Positions 49,045 through 57,068 of a DNA stretch of 64,000 nucleotides are shown here, piece after piece. The DNA is taken from NCBI GenBank assembly GCA_036845225.1, contig DAIUEJ010000010.1:1-64000 (forward strand), in the 5' to 3' direction. The notes under the pieces were generated by a model. The model did not search any database, had not been told where the DNA came from, and worked only from the letters and a program-made list of their open reading frames with translations. A program made the position numbers and the translations under genes. Position 1 is the first letter of the stretch, and the number at the start of each line of letters is the position of its first letter. The stretch comes from FEN-680 sp036845225. GTDB lineage: Bacteria; Actinomycetota; Geothermincolia; Fen-727; Anoxymicrobiaceae.

Positions 49045-50964
49045 ATGGACAGGAATATCTACCTGGACAAAGTACCGCTCGCTGAAGCGCTCGAGAGATG
49101 GCTCGCGATGTGCCGCGAGGAGGGCGTGGCCTTCCCGCTCGCCGCGGAGGCGGTCACATGCGCCGATGCGCTCGGACGGGTGACCGCGGAGGCGCTGTTC
49201 GCGCGCCTCTCTTCGCCGCCTTTCCATTCTTCGGCGATGGACGGGGTGGCGGTCAGCGCGGACAGGACTTTTGGCGCGAGCGATACCAGCCCGGTGCGCT
49301 TGAGGATGGGCACGGATGTCGAGCTCATAGATACCGGTGAGCCGGTCCCGCCCGCCTTCGATGCGGTCATCATGGTAGAGGACCTGAACGAGGTCGAGCC
49401 TGGCGTCTTCGAGATAGTAAAACCGGCGTCGCCATGGCAGCACGTCAGGCCGCTCGGTGAAGACATCGTACAGACCGAACTGGTCCTCCCCGCCGGGCAC
49501 CGCATCAGGCCCGTCGACATCGGCGCGCTGCTGAACGCGGGCTTCGTCGATATCCCGGTCCGCAGGCGCCCTGTCGTCGCAATACTTCCGACCGGCACCG
49601 AGCTGGTCGAGGACCCGTCGCTGCTCGCGGCGGGAAAGATAATGGAGAGCAACTCGAGAGTGCTGGCGTCGTTTGTCCAGGAGGCGGGCGCTCATCCCTT
49701 GAGGATGGACCTGGTCGCCGACGACTACGACCTCATACGCGGCTCGATCGAGGCCGGCCTCGCCAGCGCGGACGTGGTGGTGGTCAACGCCGGGACCTCG
49801 GCGGGGCGGGAGGACTTCACCCGCGCCATAATCGAGGACCTGGGCAAGGTCGCGGTCCACGGCGTCGCGATGCGGCCGGGCAAGCCGGTGGTGCTGGGCG
49901 TGGCACGCGGCAGGCCGGTCATCGGGCTGCCGGGCTTCCCGGTGGCGAACTACAGGGGCGCGCAGGAGTTCCTCCTCCCCTTGATATCGGCTCTGATGGG
50001 CGTAGCCACCCGCACGGCCCCGGAGCTCAGGGCGAGGCTCGCTCGAAAGATATTCTCGGTGCCGGGCATGGACGAGTTCGTCCAGGTGAAAGTGGGGCGC
50101 GTCAACGACACGGTGGTGGCGGTGCCACTGCCGAGGGGCTCGGGCGTCTCGATGTCGCTGGTGCGCTCGGACGGGTTCATCGAGGTGCCCGCCGCGAGCG
50201 AGGGAGTGGCGCGCTGGGACGAGGTCACGGTCAAGCTGATCAGCAGCGACGTCGACGTGGACGGGACCATCCTTGCCATCGGCAGCCACGACATAGCGCT
50301 CGACCTGCTGTCCAGCCGCATCAGGCAGATGGACCCGTCGCTCAGCCTTGCTTCGGCGAACGTCGGCAGCATGGGCGGTATCATGGCTGTGAAGCAGGGC
50401 CAGGCCCACGTGGCCGGGACGCACCTGCTCGACCCGGAGACCGGGGACTTCAACGTGCCATACGTCCTGAAGCAGTTCTCGCCGGACGAGGTCACCCTTG
50501 TCCACCTCGGGTGGCGCGATCAGGGGCTGATGGTGCTGCCGGGTAACCCGAAAGGGATCAAGGGCATCGGCGACCTCGCCCGTCCGGACGTGCGCTTCGT
50601 GAACCGGCAGAAGGGCTCCGGCACGCGCCTGTTGCTCGACCACGAGATGGGCCGGCTGGGTATAGACACCGGCTCGGTTTCCGGATACGAGCGCGAGATG
50701 TTCACGCACACGGCCGTAGCGGCGGCGGTGACCGGCGGGAGCGCGGACGTGACGCTTGGCGTGCTGGCGGCGGCCAGAGCCCTGAAGCTTGATTTCATCC
50801 CGGTGGCTAAAGAGCGGTACGACCTGCTGGTCCTCGCGTCTTTCACCGGGACGCGGGCGTACCGGGTCATGCTGGAGGCGATGAGCGACCCCGCGTACAG
50901 GAAAGAGGTGGAGGCGCTCGGCGGCTACGACCTCTCCGAGTCCGGCACGCTGGTGCCGCTGTGA
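49045..50964 (+). CDS. MoeA fused to a periplasmic-binding-protein-like domain
   Basis: 639 residues. Residues 1-400 are a second MoeA (SSAMDGVAVSADRTFG, PPAFDAVIMVEDLNE, ESNSRVLASFVQEAG, NAGTSAGREDFT, GLPGFPVANYRG). Residues about 410-639 are a PBP-like domain (ILAIGSHDIALDLLS, SMGGIMAVKQGQAHVAGTHL, FVNRQKGSGTRLLLD, AAAVTGGSADVTLGV) without a signal peptide, so it binds a cytoplasmic ligand, possibly oxyanion or cofactor. ATG at 49045 follows the first moeA stop immediately. This fused form is known in anaerobes and archaea; two MoeA types may serve Mo and W separately. Confidence 0.9.
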   Translation: MDRNIYLDKVPLAEALERWLAMCREEGVAFPLAAEAVTCADALGRVTAEALFARLSSPPFHSSAMDGVAVSADRTFGASDTSPVRLRMGTDVELIDTGEPVPPAFDAVIMVEDLNEVEPGVFEIVKPASPWQHVRPLGEDIVQTELVLPAGHRIRPVDIGALLNAGFVDIPVRRRPVVAILPTGTELVEDPSLLAAGKIMESNSRVLASFVQEAGAHPLRMDLVADDYDLIRGSIEAGLASADVVVVNAGTSAGREDFTRAIIEDLGKVAVHGVAMRPGKPVVLGVARGRPVIGLPGFPVANYRGAQEFLLPLISALMGVATRTAPELRARLARKIFSVPGMDEFVQVKVGRVNDTVVAVPLPRGSGVSMSLVRSDGFIEVPAASEGVARWDEVTVKLISSDVDVDGTILAIGSHDIALDLLSSRIRQMDPSLSLASANVGSMGGIMAVKQGQAHVAGTHLLDPETGDFNVPYVLKQFSPDEVTLVHLGWRDQGLMVLPGNPKGIKGIGDLARPDVRFVNRQKGSGTRLLLDHEMGRLGIDTGSVSGYEREMFTHTAVAAAVTGGSADVTLGVLAAARALKLDFIPVAKERYDLLVLASFTGTRAYRVMLEAMSDPAYRKEVEALGGYDLSESGTLVPL

Positions 50965-50965
50965 C

Positions 50966-50992
50966 GCAACATGGGGTCAGACCACTTGTTGC
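50966..50992. repeat. Short palindromic intergenic repeat
   Basis: GCAACA (50966-50971) and TGTTGC (50987-50992) enclose TGGGGTCAGACCACT, the GGGGTCAGRCC core of the window-wide family. It lies in the short gap between the fused moeA and moaA. Confidence 0.65.
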
Positions 50993-51010
50993 ATTTCTGA
51001 GGACGATACG

Positions 51011-52009
51011 ATGAGCGAAGAAAACGTTACGACAGAAGAGTGCGAGCAGCAGGTCATCGACTACCTGCGCATATCGATCACCGACAGGTGTAACCTGCGG
51101 TGCGTGTACTGCATGCCGGCCGAAGGCGTCAAGAGCCTCTCACACGACGACATACTCAGCTACGAGGAGCTCGAGCTCTTCGTTCGCGCGGCGGTAGCGG
51201 CAGGGATAAGGCGCGTTCGCCTCACGGGAGGCGAGCCTCTCGTCCGCAAGGGAGCGGTCGATTTCGTGCGGATGCTGAGCGGCATAGAACCGCGCCTCAA
51301 GGTGAGCCTGACCACGAACGGCCTCCTTCTGGCGAGGTACGCCTCCGAGCTCAAGGAGGCGGGCCTTTCTCGCGTCAACATCAGCCTGGACACTCTCGAC
51401 CCTGACGCCTACACCCAGATAACCAGGGTCGGCCGGCTCGAGGACGCCCTCTCGGGGCTGGACGCGGCCATCGACGCGGGGCTCGACCCCGTCAAGATAA
51501 ACGTCGTGGTGCTCAAAGGGCTGAACGACGATCCGGTCCCGTTCGTGGACCTGGCCCGCGAGAGGCCGGTGAGCGTCCGGTTCATCGAGTACATGCCGTA
51601 CTTCGACGACCCCGGCAAATGGTACGTCCCGGGCGACGTCATCAAGGCGAGGATCGGCGAGGTCGGGCGCATCGAAGAGGTCGCCTCGCCCGAAGGCTGG
51701 GGCCCCGCGAGCTACTTCAAGGTCAACGGCTCCGCCGGCACCATCGGGCTGATATCGCCTGTCTCGTGCCACTTCTGCCCGTCGTGCAACAGGCTTAGGA
51801 TAACCGCGGACGGGCGCATGCGCACTTGCCTGTTCGACGACAACGGCTATCCGATCAAGAGCGAGATCCGGGCCGGGGCGGAGGTCGTTAGGCTTCGTGA
51901 GATAATAGAGGGAGAACTCGAGCGGAAGCGCGCCGAAGGCGGCGACAACAAGCCCGCGCCGGGCTCGCGGCTGCGTGCGGGCGACCACATGTCGAGGATC
52001 GGGGGTTGA
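51011..52009 (+). CDS. moaA: GTP 3',8-cyclase MoaA
   Basis: This 332-residue radical-SAM enzyme makes 3',8-cH2GTP from GTP, the first step of pterin cofactor synthesis. It has the SAM-cluster CNLRCVYCMP motif (about 27-36), LTGGEPLVR, the second cluster CHFCPSCNRLRITADGRMRTC near 255-275, and the conserved C-terminal Gly-Gly. ATG at 51011 follows TGAGGACGATACG. Its stop overlaps moaC by 4 bases. Confidence 0.95.
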   Translation: MSEENVTTEECEQQVIDYLRISITDRCNLRCVYCMPAEGVKSLSHDDILSYEELELFVRAAVAAGIRRVRLTGGEPLVRKGAVDFVRMLSGIEPRLKVSLTTNGLLLARYASELKEAGLSRVNISLDTLDPDAYTQITRVGRLEDALSGLDAAIDAGLDPVKINVVVLKGLNDDPVPFVDLARERPVSVRFIEYMPYFDDPGKWYVPGDVIKARIGEVGRIEEVASPEGWGPASYFKVNGSAGTIGLISPVSCHFCPSCNRLRITADGRMRTCLFDDNGYPIKSEIRAGAEVVRLREIIEGELERKRAEGGDNKPAPGSRLRAGDHMSRIGG

Positions 52010-52515
52010 AGGTGGCGAAAGGGGAGGGCTCCTCAGGGGGCGGGCTGTCGCACCTGGACGAGCACGGCCGCGCCAGGATGGTCGACGTCGGTGAGAAAGA
52101 CGTCACCAGGCGCGAGGCGCGGGCCGAGGCGCACGTGTTGATGAGCCTCCAGACCCTGAAGCTCCTGGCCGCCGGCGACCTTCCCAAGGGCGACGTCTTC
52201 TCGACCGCGAGGATTGCCGGCATCACTGCCGCGAAGAGGGCGCCGGAGCTCATCCCGCTCTGCCATCCACTGAGGATTGACTCCATCTCTGTCGAATTCG
52301 AAGTGGATGAAGCGTCATCGCAGGTGCGTGTGGAGTCGGCGGTGGTCGCCACCGACAGGACCGGCGTCGAGATGGAGGCGCTTACAGCCGCGGCCATCGC
52401 GGCGCTGACCATATACGACATGACCAAGGCGGTAGAGCGGGGCGTCGAGATATCGTCGGTGCGCCTGCTCTACAAGTCGGGCGGCAAGTCCGGGACCTGG
52501 AAGGCAAAAGACTAG
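52006..52515 (+). CDS. moaC: Cyclic pyranopterin monophosphate synthase MoaC
   Basis: 169 residues with LSHLDEHGRARMVDVGEKDVT, ITAAKRAPELIPLCHPLRI (catalytic His-containing loop) and TGVEMEALTAAAIAALTIYDM with KAVERGVEI. Converts 3',8-cH2GTP to cPMP. TTG at 52006 overlaps the moaA stop (TTGA); GTG 52012 is an alternative. Translationally coupled to moaA. Confidence 0.95.
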   Translation: MKVAKGEGSSGGGLSHLDEHGRARMVDVGEKDVTRREARAEAHVLMSLQTLKLLAAGDLPKGDVFSTARIAGITAAKRAPELIPLCHPLRIDSISVEFEVDEASSQVRVESAVVATDRTGVEMEALTAAAIAALTIYDMTKAVERGVEISSVRLLYKSGGKSGTWKAKD

Positions 52516-52532
52516 CCCACCGGAGGCGTGAA

Positions 52533-52979
52533 ATGGCTGGACAAAAAGGCAAAGTCATATCGGTGAACATATCCGAGCAGACCGGCGAGAAGAAGCACAA
52601 CGTCGAGTGCTGCCTGTTCGTGGTGGGGCACGGCCTCGAGGGCGATGCGCACGCGGGCGAGTGGCACCGGCAGGTGAGCCTGCTGGCGGTCGAGAGCATA
52701 GACAAGATGCGCCTGGAGGGCCTCGATGTGTGGCCCGGCGACTTCGCCGAGAACGTGACGACCCAGGGCGTAGACCTCGTGTCCCTCCCGGTGGGGACGA
52801 AGCTCAAGATCGGCGACGGGATAGTCGTGGAGATGACGCAGATAGGCAAGGAGTGCCACACCCCCTGTGCGATAGGCCGGCAGGTCGGTGACTGCATCAT
52901 GCCGAAGGAGGGCGTGTTCGCGAAGGTGCTGGAAGGCGGGAAGGCGGCGGTCGGCGACGACGTCGAAGTCCTCCAGTAG
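52533..52979 (+). CDS. MOSC domain protein
   Basis: This 148-residue protein is a stand-alone MOSC domain: GKVISVNISEQTG, GLEGDAHAG, RQVSLLAVESID, GDFAENVTTQGVDL and the conserved Cys in GKECHTPCAIGRQVGDCIMPKEG-like region. MOSC domains bind or sulfurate molybdenum cofactor; in this operon it is likely a cofactor carrier or sulfur-transfer partner. It lies 17 bases after moaC. Confidence 0.9.
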   Translation: MAGQKGKVISVNISEQTGEKKHNVECCLFVVGHGLEGDAHAGEWHRQVSLLAVESIDKMRLEGLDVWPGDFAENVTTQGVDLVSLPVGTKLKIGDGIVVEMTQIGKECHTPCAIGRQVGDCIMPKEGVFAKVLEGGKAAVGDDVEVLQ

Positions 52980-52980
52980 A

Positions 52981-53007
52981 AAACTGGTGCCAGGCACGTT
53001 TTTTCCA
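52981..53007. repeat. Short palindromic intergenic repeat
   Basis: AAAACTGGTGCCAGGCACGT followed by TTTTT: a GTGCC/GGCAC palindrome with flanking A and T tracts, between the MOSC gene and mogA. Same family as 6980-7008 and 62592-62610. It may reduce transcription into mogA. Confidence 0.65.
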
Positions 53008-53020
53008 CCCAGGGAGAATC

Positions 53021-53536
53021 ATGGCCGATGAAGCAGCAGGCAAATACACCGCAGCGGTTGTCACGGTCTCCGACAAGGGGGCCGCTGGCGAGCGTGAGGA
53101 CTTGAGCGGCGCGGTGGTCCGGGACATCCTGGAGGGCGCGGGCATCGAGGTCGTCCGGCGGGAGATAGTCCCCGACGAAGCGAACGTCCTCAGCGAGCTC
53201 TTGGTGGCGCTGTGCGACCAGGGCATCGACCTCATCGTGACCACGGGCGGCACCGGTGTGTCTCCCCGTGACGTCACGCCGGAAGCGACGCTTGGCGTGA
53301 TCGAGAAAGAGATCCCCGGAATGGCCGAGGCGATGCGCGCCGAGAGCCTGAAGGTCACCCCGCACGCGATGATATCCAGGGCGGTGTGCGGCCTGCGCGG
53401 AGGCGCCCTGATACTGAACCTGCCCGGGAGCCCGAACGGCGCCCGCGAGAACCTGGAGGTCGTCATGCCGGCGGTCCCGCACACGCTCGAAGTGGCCGGC
53501 GGCAGGGTCTCCGAGTGCGCGCAGCCGCCTGATTGA
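53021..53536 (+). CDS. mogA: Molybdopterin adenylyltransferase MogA/MoaB family
   Basis: 171 residues with AVVTVSDKGAAGEREDLSG, TTGGTGVSPRDVTPEAT, a catalytic Asp in the latter, IPGMAEAMRAESLKVTPHAMISRAVCG-type helix and LNLPGSPNGARENL. Adenylylates molybdopterin before MoeA inserts the metal. ATG at 53021 follows AGGGAGAATC. Last gene of the cofactor cluster; moaD, moaE and mobA are not in the window. Confidence 0.92.
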   Translation: MADEAAGKYTAAVVTVSDKGAAGEREDLSGAVVRDILEGAGIEVVRREIVPDEANVLSELLVALCDQGIDLIVTTGGTGVSPRDVTPEATLGVIEKEIPGMAEAMRAESLKVTPHAMISRAVCGLRGGALILNLPGSPNGARENLEVVMPAVPHTLEVAGGRVSECAQPPD

Positions 53537-53562
53537 CTTGCCGTCGCCCGCTGGCTGATAAT
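53533..53562 (+). promoter_or_regulatory. Possible promoter of the RsbRD-like gene
   Basis: TTGACT (53533-53538, overlapping the mogA stop), 18 bases, GATAAT (53557-53562), 39 bases before the next start codon. Confidence 0.45.
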
Positions 53563-53600
53563 CTCACAGTAAGACGACGTCCCGACGAATTGGGGGAGCA

Positions 53601-54071
53601 TTGGCAGTACTTGCAGAGAAGCTCGTAGAGATAATAGAGAGCAGAGCTGACGACCTCTCCATGACCTGGTACCGCGAGGTCAAGGAATCTCACTGGACGC
53701 CCAACGTCAAGAACCTCTCCGAGGAAGAGGCCCTCGCCATTGCGCGCAGGGTGTACAGCAAGCTGAGCCACTGGCTCATCCCGCAGACCGAGAGTGAGGT
53801 CCAGGAGACATACCTGAGGTTCGGCGAGCAGTGCTATTACAAAGGCTTTCGCATGGAGGAGATGGTCATGCTGCTGGTGCTCATCAAGAGGCACCTCTGG
53901 CTGCACCTCCTCGAGCAGGGCGTCATGACGACGAACATCGAGGTCTACCAGGCGCTCGACGTGAACAACAAGGTCGTCCTCTACTTCGACCGCGCGATCT
54001 ACTTCTCGCTCATCGGTTTCAAGAAGGCGCGAGAGGAATCCGTGAAGGCGAAGACCAAGGCCGAGTCGTAG
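53601..54071 (+). CDS. RsbRD N-terminal-like helical sensory protein
   Basis: This 156-residue all-helical cytoplasmic protein has the layout of RsbRD_N domains: an N-terminal helix with a Trp (DLSMTWYREVKES), LSEEEALAIARRVYSKLSHWL, FGEQCYYKGFRMEEMVMLLVLIKRHLWLHL. It stands alone without the STAS output domain of RsbR proteins. TTG at 53601 follows TTGGGGGAGCA. It has its own promoter and terminator, so it is probably monocistronic. Ligand unknown. Confidence 0.65.
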   Translation: MAVLAEKLVEIIESRADDLSMTWYREVKESHWTPNVKNLSEEEALAIARRVYSKLSHWLIPQTESEVQETYLRFGEQCYYKGFRMEEMVMLLVLIKRHLWLHLLEQGVMTTNIEVYQALDVNNKVVLYFDRAIYFSLIGFKKAREESVKAKTKAES

Positions 54072-54094
54072 AGTCCGCAGTGAAACACATTCGA

Positions 54095-54124
54095 GGGCCG
54101 CGGCATCTACGCGGTCCTTGTTTT
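54095..54124 (+). terminator. Intrinsic terminator after the RsbRD-like gene
   Basis: GGGCCGCG (54095-54102), loop GCATCTA, CGCGGTCC (54110-54117, one G-U pair), then TTGTTTT. Confidence 0.75.
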
Positions 54125-54152
54125 GCGCCCGGTCAATTGCTACGGTTGGACC

Positions 54153-54785
54153 ATGACAGAACCCACGAAGCTGTTCCTGATCAGGCACGGGCAGACGGAC
54201 CTCAACCGCGACCGCAGGTTCCGCGGGCTCAGTGACGCGCCCCTCAACGAAGCGGGCAAGTACGAGGCAGCGGGCGCCGCGAAGCTGCTCGCGGCGGCCG
54301 GCGTCTCCAATATCTATACCAGCCCCATCCGGCGCGCGGCCGAGACCGCGACCGCGATCGCGGTCACCACGGGCGCTCGCGTCGAGACGGACGATGACTT
54401 CATCGACATAGACTACGGCGCCTGGCAGGGGCTGACCGTTGAGGAGGTCCGCGAGCGCTTCGGCCCTGAGGGGCTCGAATCGTGGCGCCGAGACCCGGGC
54501 GCATTCAGCTTCCCGGACGGGGACAGCATGGAGTCGGTGCGGGCGCGCCTGCAGCCGGCGCTGCTGCGGGTGGCGACCGCGGGGCACGAGGGCGCCGTCG
54601 CGGTGGTGAGCCACCTGGCCGTCCTCAAAGTCTGCTTCGTCACGCTGATGGACCTCGATTTCCGGTACTTCTGGAAAGTCGGGCTCGACAACGGCTCGGC
54701 CAGCCTCTTCACCTGCAAGCCGGACGGCGGGTTCGTGCTCGAGCGCTGGAACGAGCCGCCGATGGGCTCTCACGGTCAGGGGTGA
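54153..54785 (+). CDS. Histidine phosphatase family protein (phosphoglycerate mutase-like)
   Basis: About 210 residues with catalytic LIRHGQTDLN (His about 11), TSPIRRAAETATAI, IDYGAWQGLTVEEV and the second catalytic His in VSHLAVLK. This is the CobC/PhoE-like branch that dephosphorylates small metabolites; the substrate cannot be told. ATG at 54153 matches the family start; a frame ten codons longer exists. It overlaps the next gene through GTGA. Confidence 0.85.
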   Translation: MTEPTKLFLIRHGQTDLNRDRRFRGLSDAPLNEAGKYEAAGAAKLLAAAGVSNIYTSPIRRAAETATAIAVTTGARVETDDDFIDIDYGAWQGLTVEEVRERFGPEGLESWRRDPGAFSFPDGDSMESVRARLQPALLRVATAGHEGAVAVVSHLAVLKVCFVTLMDLDFRYFWKVGLDNGSASLFTCKPDGGFVLERWNEPPMGSHGQG

Positions 54786-55774
54786 GGTTGGCAGGACCAC
54801 CGTTCCATGACCCGTTCGCGCTGGCGCCCGCCGCCGGGTACCCGCTTCAGCCCGAGGCCCCAGGGCCAGGCCATGGGAAGGCCGCGGCCATCATCGTTCC
54901 AGTCGCCCTCGTCGCTGTCCTGACCGCTGCAGGCGTCCTCTTCCTGCTGGGTGTGGTGAGATTCGGGAACCCGTCTCTCAAGGACATCTCCATGGCCTCC
55001 GGAGTCAGCAGGGCGAACAGGCCCGTGAGCTCGACCACCCGGTTCAGCGTCGACGATGACGTCATCTACTGCTGCGCCACGGCGCGCGCGTTCGCCGGGA
55101 CCAGGCTGCGCGCGAGATGGTTCCGCCAGGGAGACCAGATCGCCGAGTTCAACGGGACATTCAGGAGCATGGGAGGGAGCCAGACCGCGAAGTTTCTCCC
55201 GGCGACCGGCCACGTCGCCTTCAAGCTGGCGCGGCCGGAGGAAGGGTGGACCTCCGGGTCATACAGCGTGACGCTCGCTGTCGACGGCAGAACAGCTGGC
55301 TCGCGCACTTTCACAGTGGTCGATGCGCCCGAGGGCGCGGCGGGCACCCGCTACAACGCGCCGGGCGGGGCGTTCTCGATACTGGTGCCGGCAGGCTGGC
55401 TGCCCGCCGAGGCGGCGTCTCTCGGGGGCGCGCTCGCCGGCTTCATCAGCCCGGCCGGGCCGTACCCACCCCGCTATGCCGTGACCCTCACGGACTTCAC
55501 CTCGGTCGACATCAGCTACCTGAACGGGATACTCAAGCAATCCGGCGCAAAAGCGGACGAGCTGTTCGCCCCCTACTCGGTGGGCGACCTGGTGGGCGCG
55601 CGCCGGACGTTCGAGTGGGATTACAAAGCCGGCCAGGAACAGTTCCGGTTGAAGACGATCCAGGTGGTGTTGCAGTCCGACGCGAAGATCTACGGCATCG
55701 ACTGCCACTCGCTGGCCATCGATTATCAGTCGAACGAGCCGATCTTCAACACCGTGATCAACAGCTTCCGCTGA
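54782..55774 (+). CDS. Membrane-anchored extracytoplasmic protein, PsbP/DUF1795-like C terminus
   Basis: 330 residues: a Pro-rich cytoplasmic start (about 30), one transmembrane helix (AAIIVPVALVAVLTAAGVLFLLGVV), then an exported part. The exported part has an Ig-like domain (VSSTTRFSVDDDVIYCC...GSYSVTLAVDG) and a C-terminal alpha/beta domain (YNAPGGAFSILVPAGW...IQVVLQSDAKIYGIDCHS) that resembles PsbP-like folds. GTG at 54782 gives a GTGA overlap; TTG at 54788 is an alternative. Function unknown. Confidence 0.65.
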   Translation: MRLAGPPFHDPFALAPAAGYPLQPEAPGPGHGKAAAIIVPVALVAVLTAAGVLFLLGVVRFGNPSLKDISMASGVSRANRPVSSTTRFSVDDDVIYCCATARAFAGTRLRARWFRQGDQIAEFNGTFRSMGGSQTAKFLPATGHVAFKLARPEEGWTSGSYSVTLAVDGRTAGSRTFTVVDAPEGAAGTRYNAPGGAFSILVPAGWLPAEAASLGGALAGFISPAGPYPPRYAVTLTDFTSVDISYLNGILKQSGAKADELFAPYSVGDLVGARRTFEWDYKAGQEQFRLKTIQVVLQSDAKIYGIDCHSLAIDYQSNEPIFNTVINSFR

Positions 55775-55776
55775 CT

Positions 55777-57057
55777 CTATTCGGTGGGCTCGGTGTCCTG
55801 CACGAGCCGCAGCCTCGCCGGCAGCCCGCCGGTCTTGATGCGCGCGATCCACGCGCTAGGGCCGTTTATCTCGTCGAGGGTCGGCATCCTGTCCGCGTTC
55901 TCCCAGACCCGGTTCATGAACTCCAGGCCCTCGGCGTCCACGACCGCATCCACGAACTTCTGGCCGATCTTGTACTGTTCCAGCTTCAGGTTCAGGCCGA
56001 TGAGCCTCTGGAAAAGCTTCTCGGCGCCGCTCTTGGAATCGCGTCGCCTGTCGAAGCGCTCTTTCATCTCCTCGTAGGACGGAAGGAGCTCCTTGCCGAC
56101 CTGGTCCATCACGTGGTTCGAGTAGCCCTCCAGAACCGACATCACCGCCTGCAGCCTCGCGAGGATCGCCCTCTGCTCAGGGGTCATGACCAGCGATATC
56201 AGGCCGCCCGCCTTGAGCGCGTCGCCCTCGCCGATGTTGCTCTGCCTCATCTTGCGGAAGAAGTCCGGCTTGGCGAGGGACCTCCAGTCGATGCTGTTCA
56301 GGTACTCCTGCATGGAGGCCATCATGAACGGCCGCAGCCAGCGATTGCTGTGGAACTCGAAGGAGTGGGTCACCTCGTGGAGGGTGATCCACCTCCTGAA
56401 CTCCATCGGCTCCATTCCCAACTCGCCGACGATGCGGCGCACGTTCGGCTCGACGACATACAGCTTGCCACCTTTCTCGGGCTCGGGGAGCGACAGGTCG
56501 AACTGCCCGAGGACGTTGCGCGACAGGTACCCGATGATGACGCCGACCTGAACGCTCAACAGGGTGCGCGCGACCTTCTGGGCGCCGCGCCCCGTGGGGA
56601 TGCCCTGCTCCGTCTCGAGCTCCTCGAGCATCTTGATGTAGCGCTCAGATATCGGGTCGAAGAGGAACCGGAAGGACACGATGTTGGCATCGATCCAGTC
56701 CTCTTGCGTGAAGACCTCGACCCGTTCCGGGAGGTCGGACACCGCGAGCTTCGTGTAGTCGGCGACCTGCTTGTTCGAATCGCTCAGCATCTGCTGGTAG
56801 GCGGCGGTCATCGCCCCGGAGATCTCCTCGGGCCTGTCCCTCTGCAGCTCCAGGGTTGCGACCGCGATGTCCCGCACGTTGTCCCACGAGATGAGGCCGG
56901 GCACCTGCGCCCGCATGGCTTTGCGGATGCCGCGGCCCAGCGGGGCGAAGTGCGCGACCTTCCGGGCGACGTTATCGATCGCGTTGAAGAGCGCTTCGAG
57001 AAATGTGGTGGGTTGGTCGGGCTCGGCGCCCTGGCCAGGGGGTTGTGGTTGCGCCAT
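55777..57057 (-). CDS. Zinc-dependent metalloprotease, DUF2342 family
   Basis: This 426-residue protein of an actinobacterial family sometimes noted beside coenzyme F420 genes. It has RGAQKVARTLLSVQVGVIIGYLSRNVLGQFDLSLP, the zinc motif HEVTHSFEFH near residue 222, and VLEGYSNHVMDQ, which supplies a further ligand. The preceding NVRRIVGELGMEPMEFRRWI stretch is also typical. ATG at 57057. Its 3' end is 2 bases from the convergent gene. Protease activity is inferred from the motif only. Confidence 0.85.
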   Translation of the reverse strand: MAQPQPPGQGAEPDQPTTFLEALFNAIDNVARKVAHFAPLGRGIRKAMRAQVPGLISWDNVRDIAVATLELQRDRPEEISGAMTAAYQQMLSDSNKQVADYTKLAVSDLPERVEVFTQEDWIDANIVSFRFLFDPISERYIKMLEELETEQGIPTGRGAQKVARTLLSVQVGVIIGYLSRNVLGQFDLSLPEPEKGGKLYVVEPNVRRIVGELGMEPMEFRRWITLHEVTHSFEFHSNRWLRPFMMASMQEYLNSIDWRSLAKPDFFRKMRQSNIGEGDALKAGGLISLVMTPEQRAILARLQAVMSVLEGYSNHVMDQVGKELLPSYEEMKERFDRRRDSKSGAEKLFQRLIGLNLKLEQYKIGQKFVDAVVDAEGLEFMNRVWENADRMPTLDEINGPSAWIARIKTGGLPARLRLVQDTEPTE

Positions 57058-57068
57058 CAGACAGTGAC

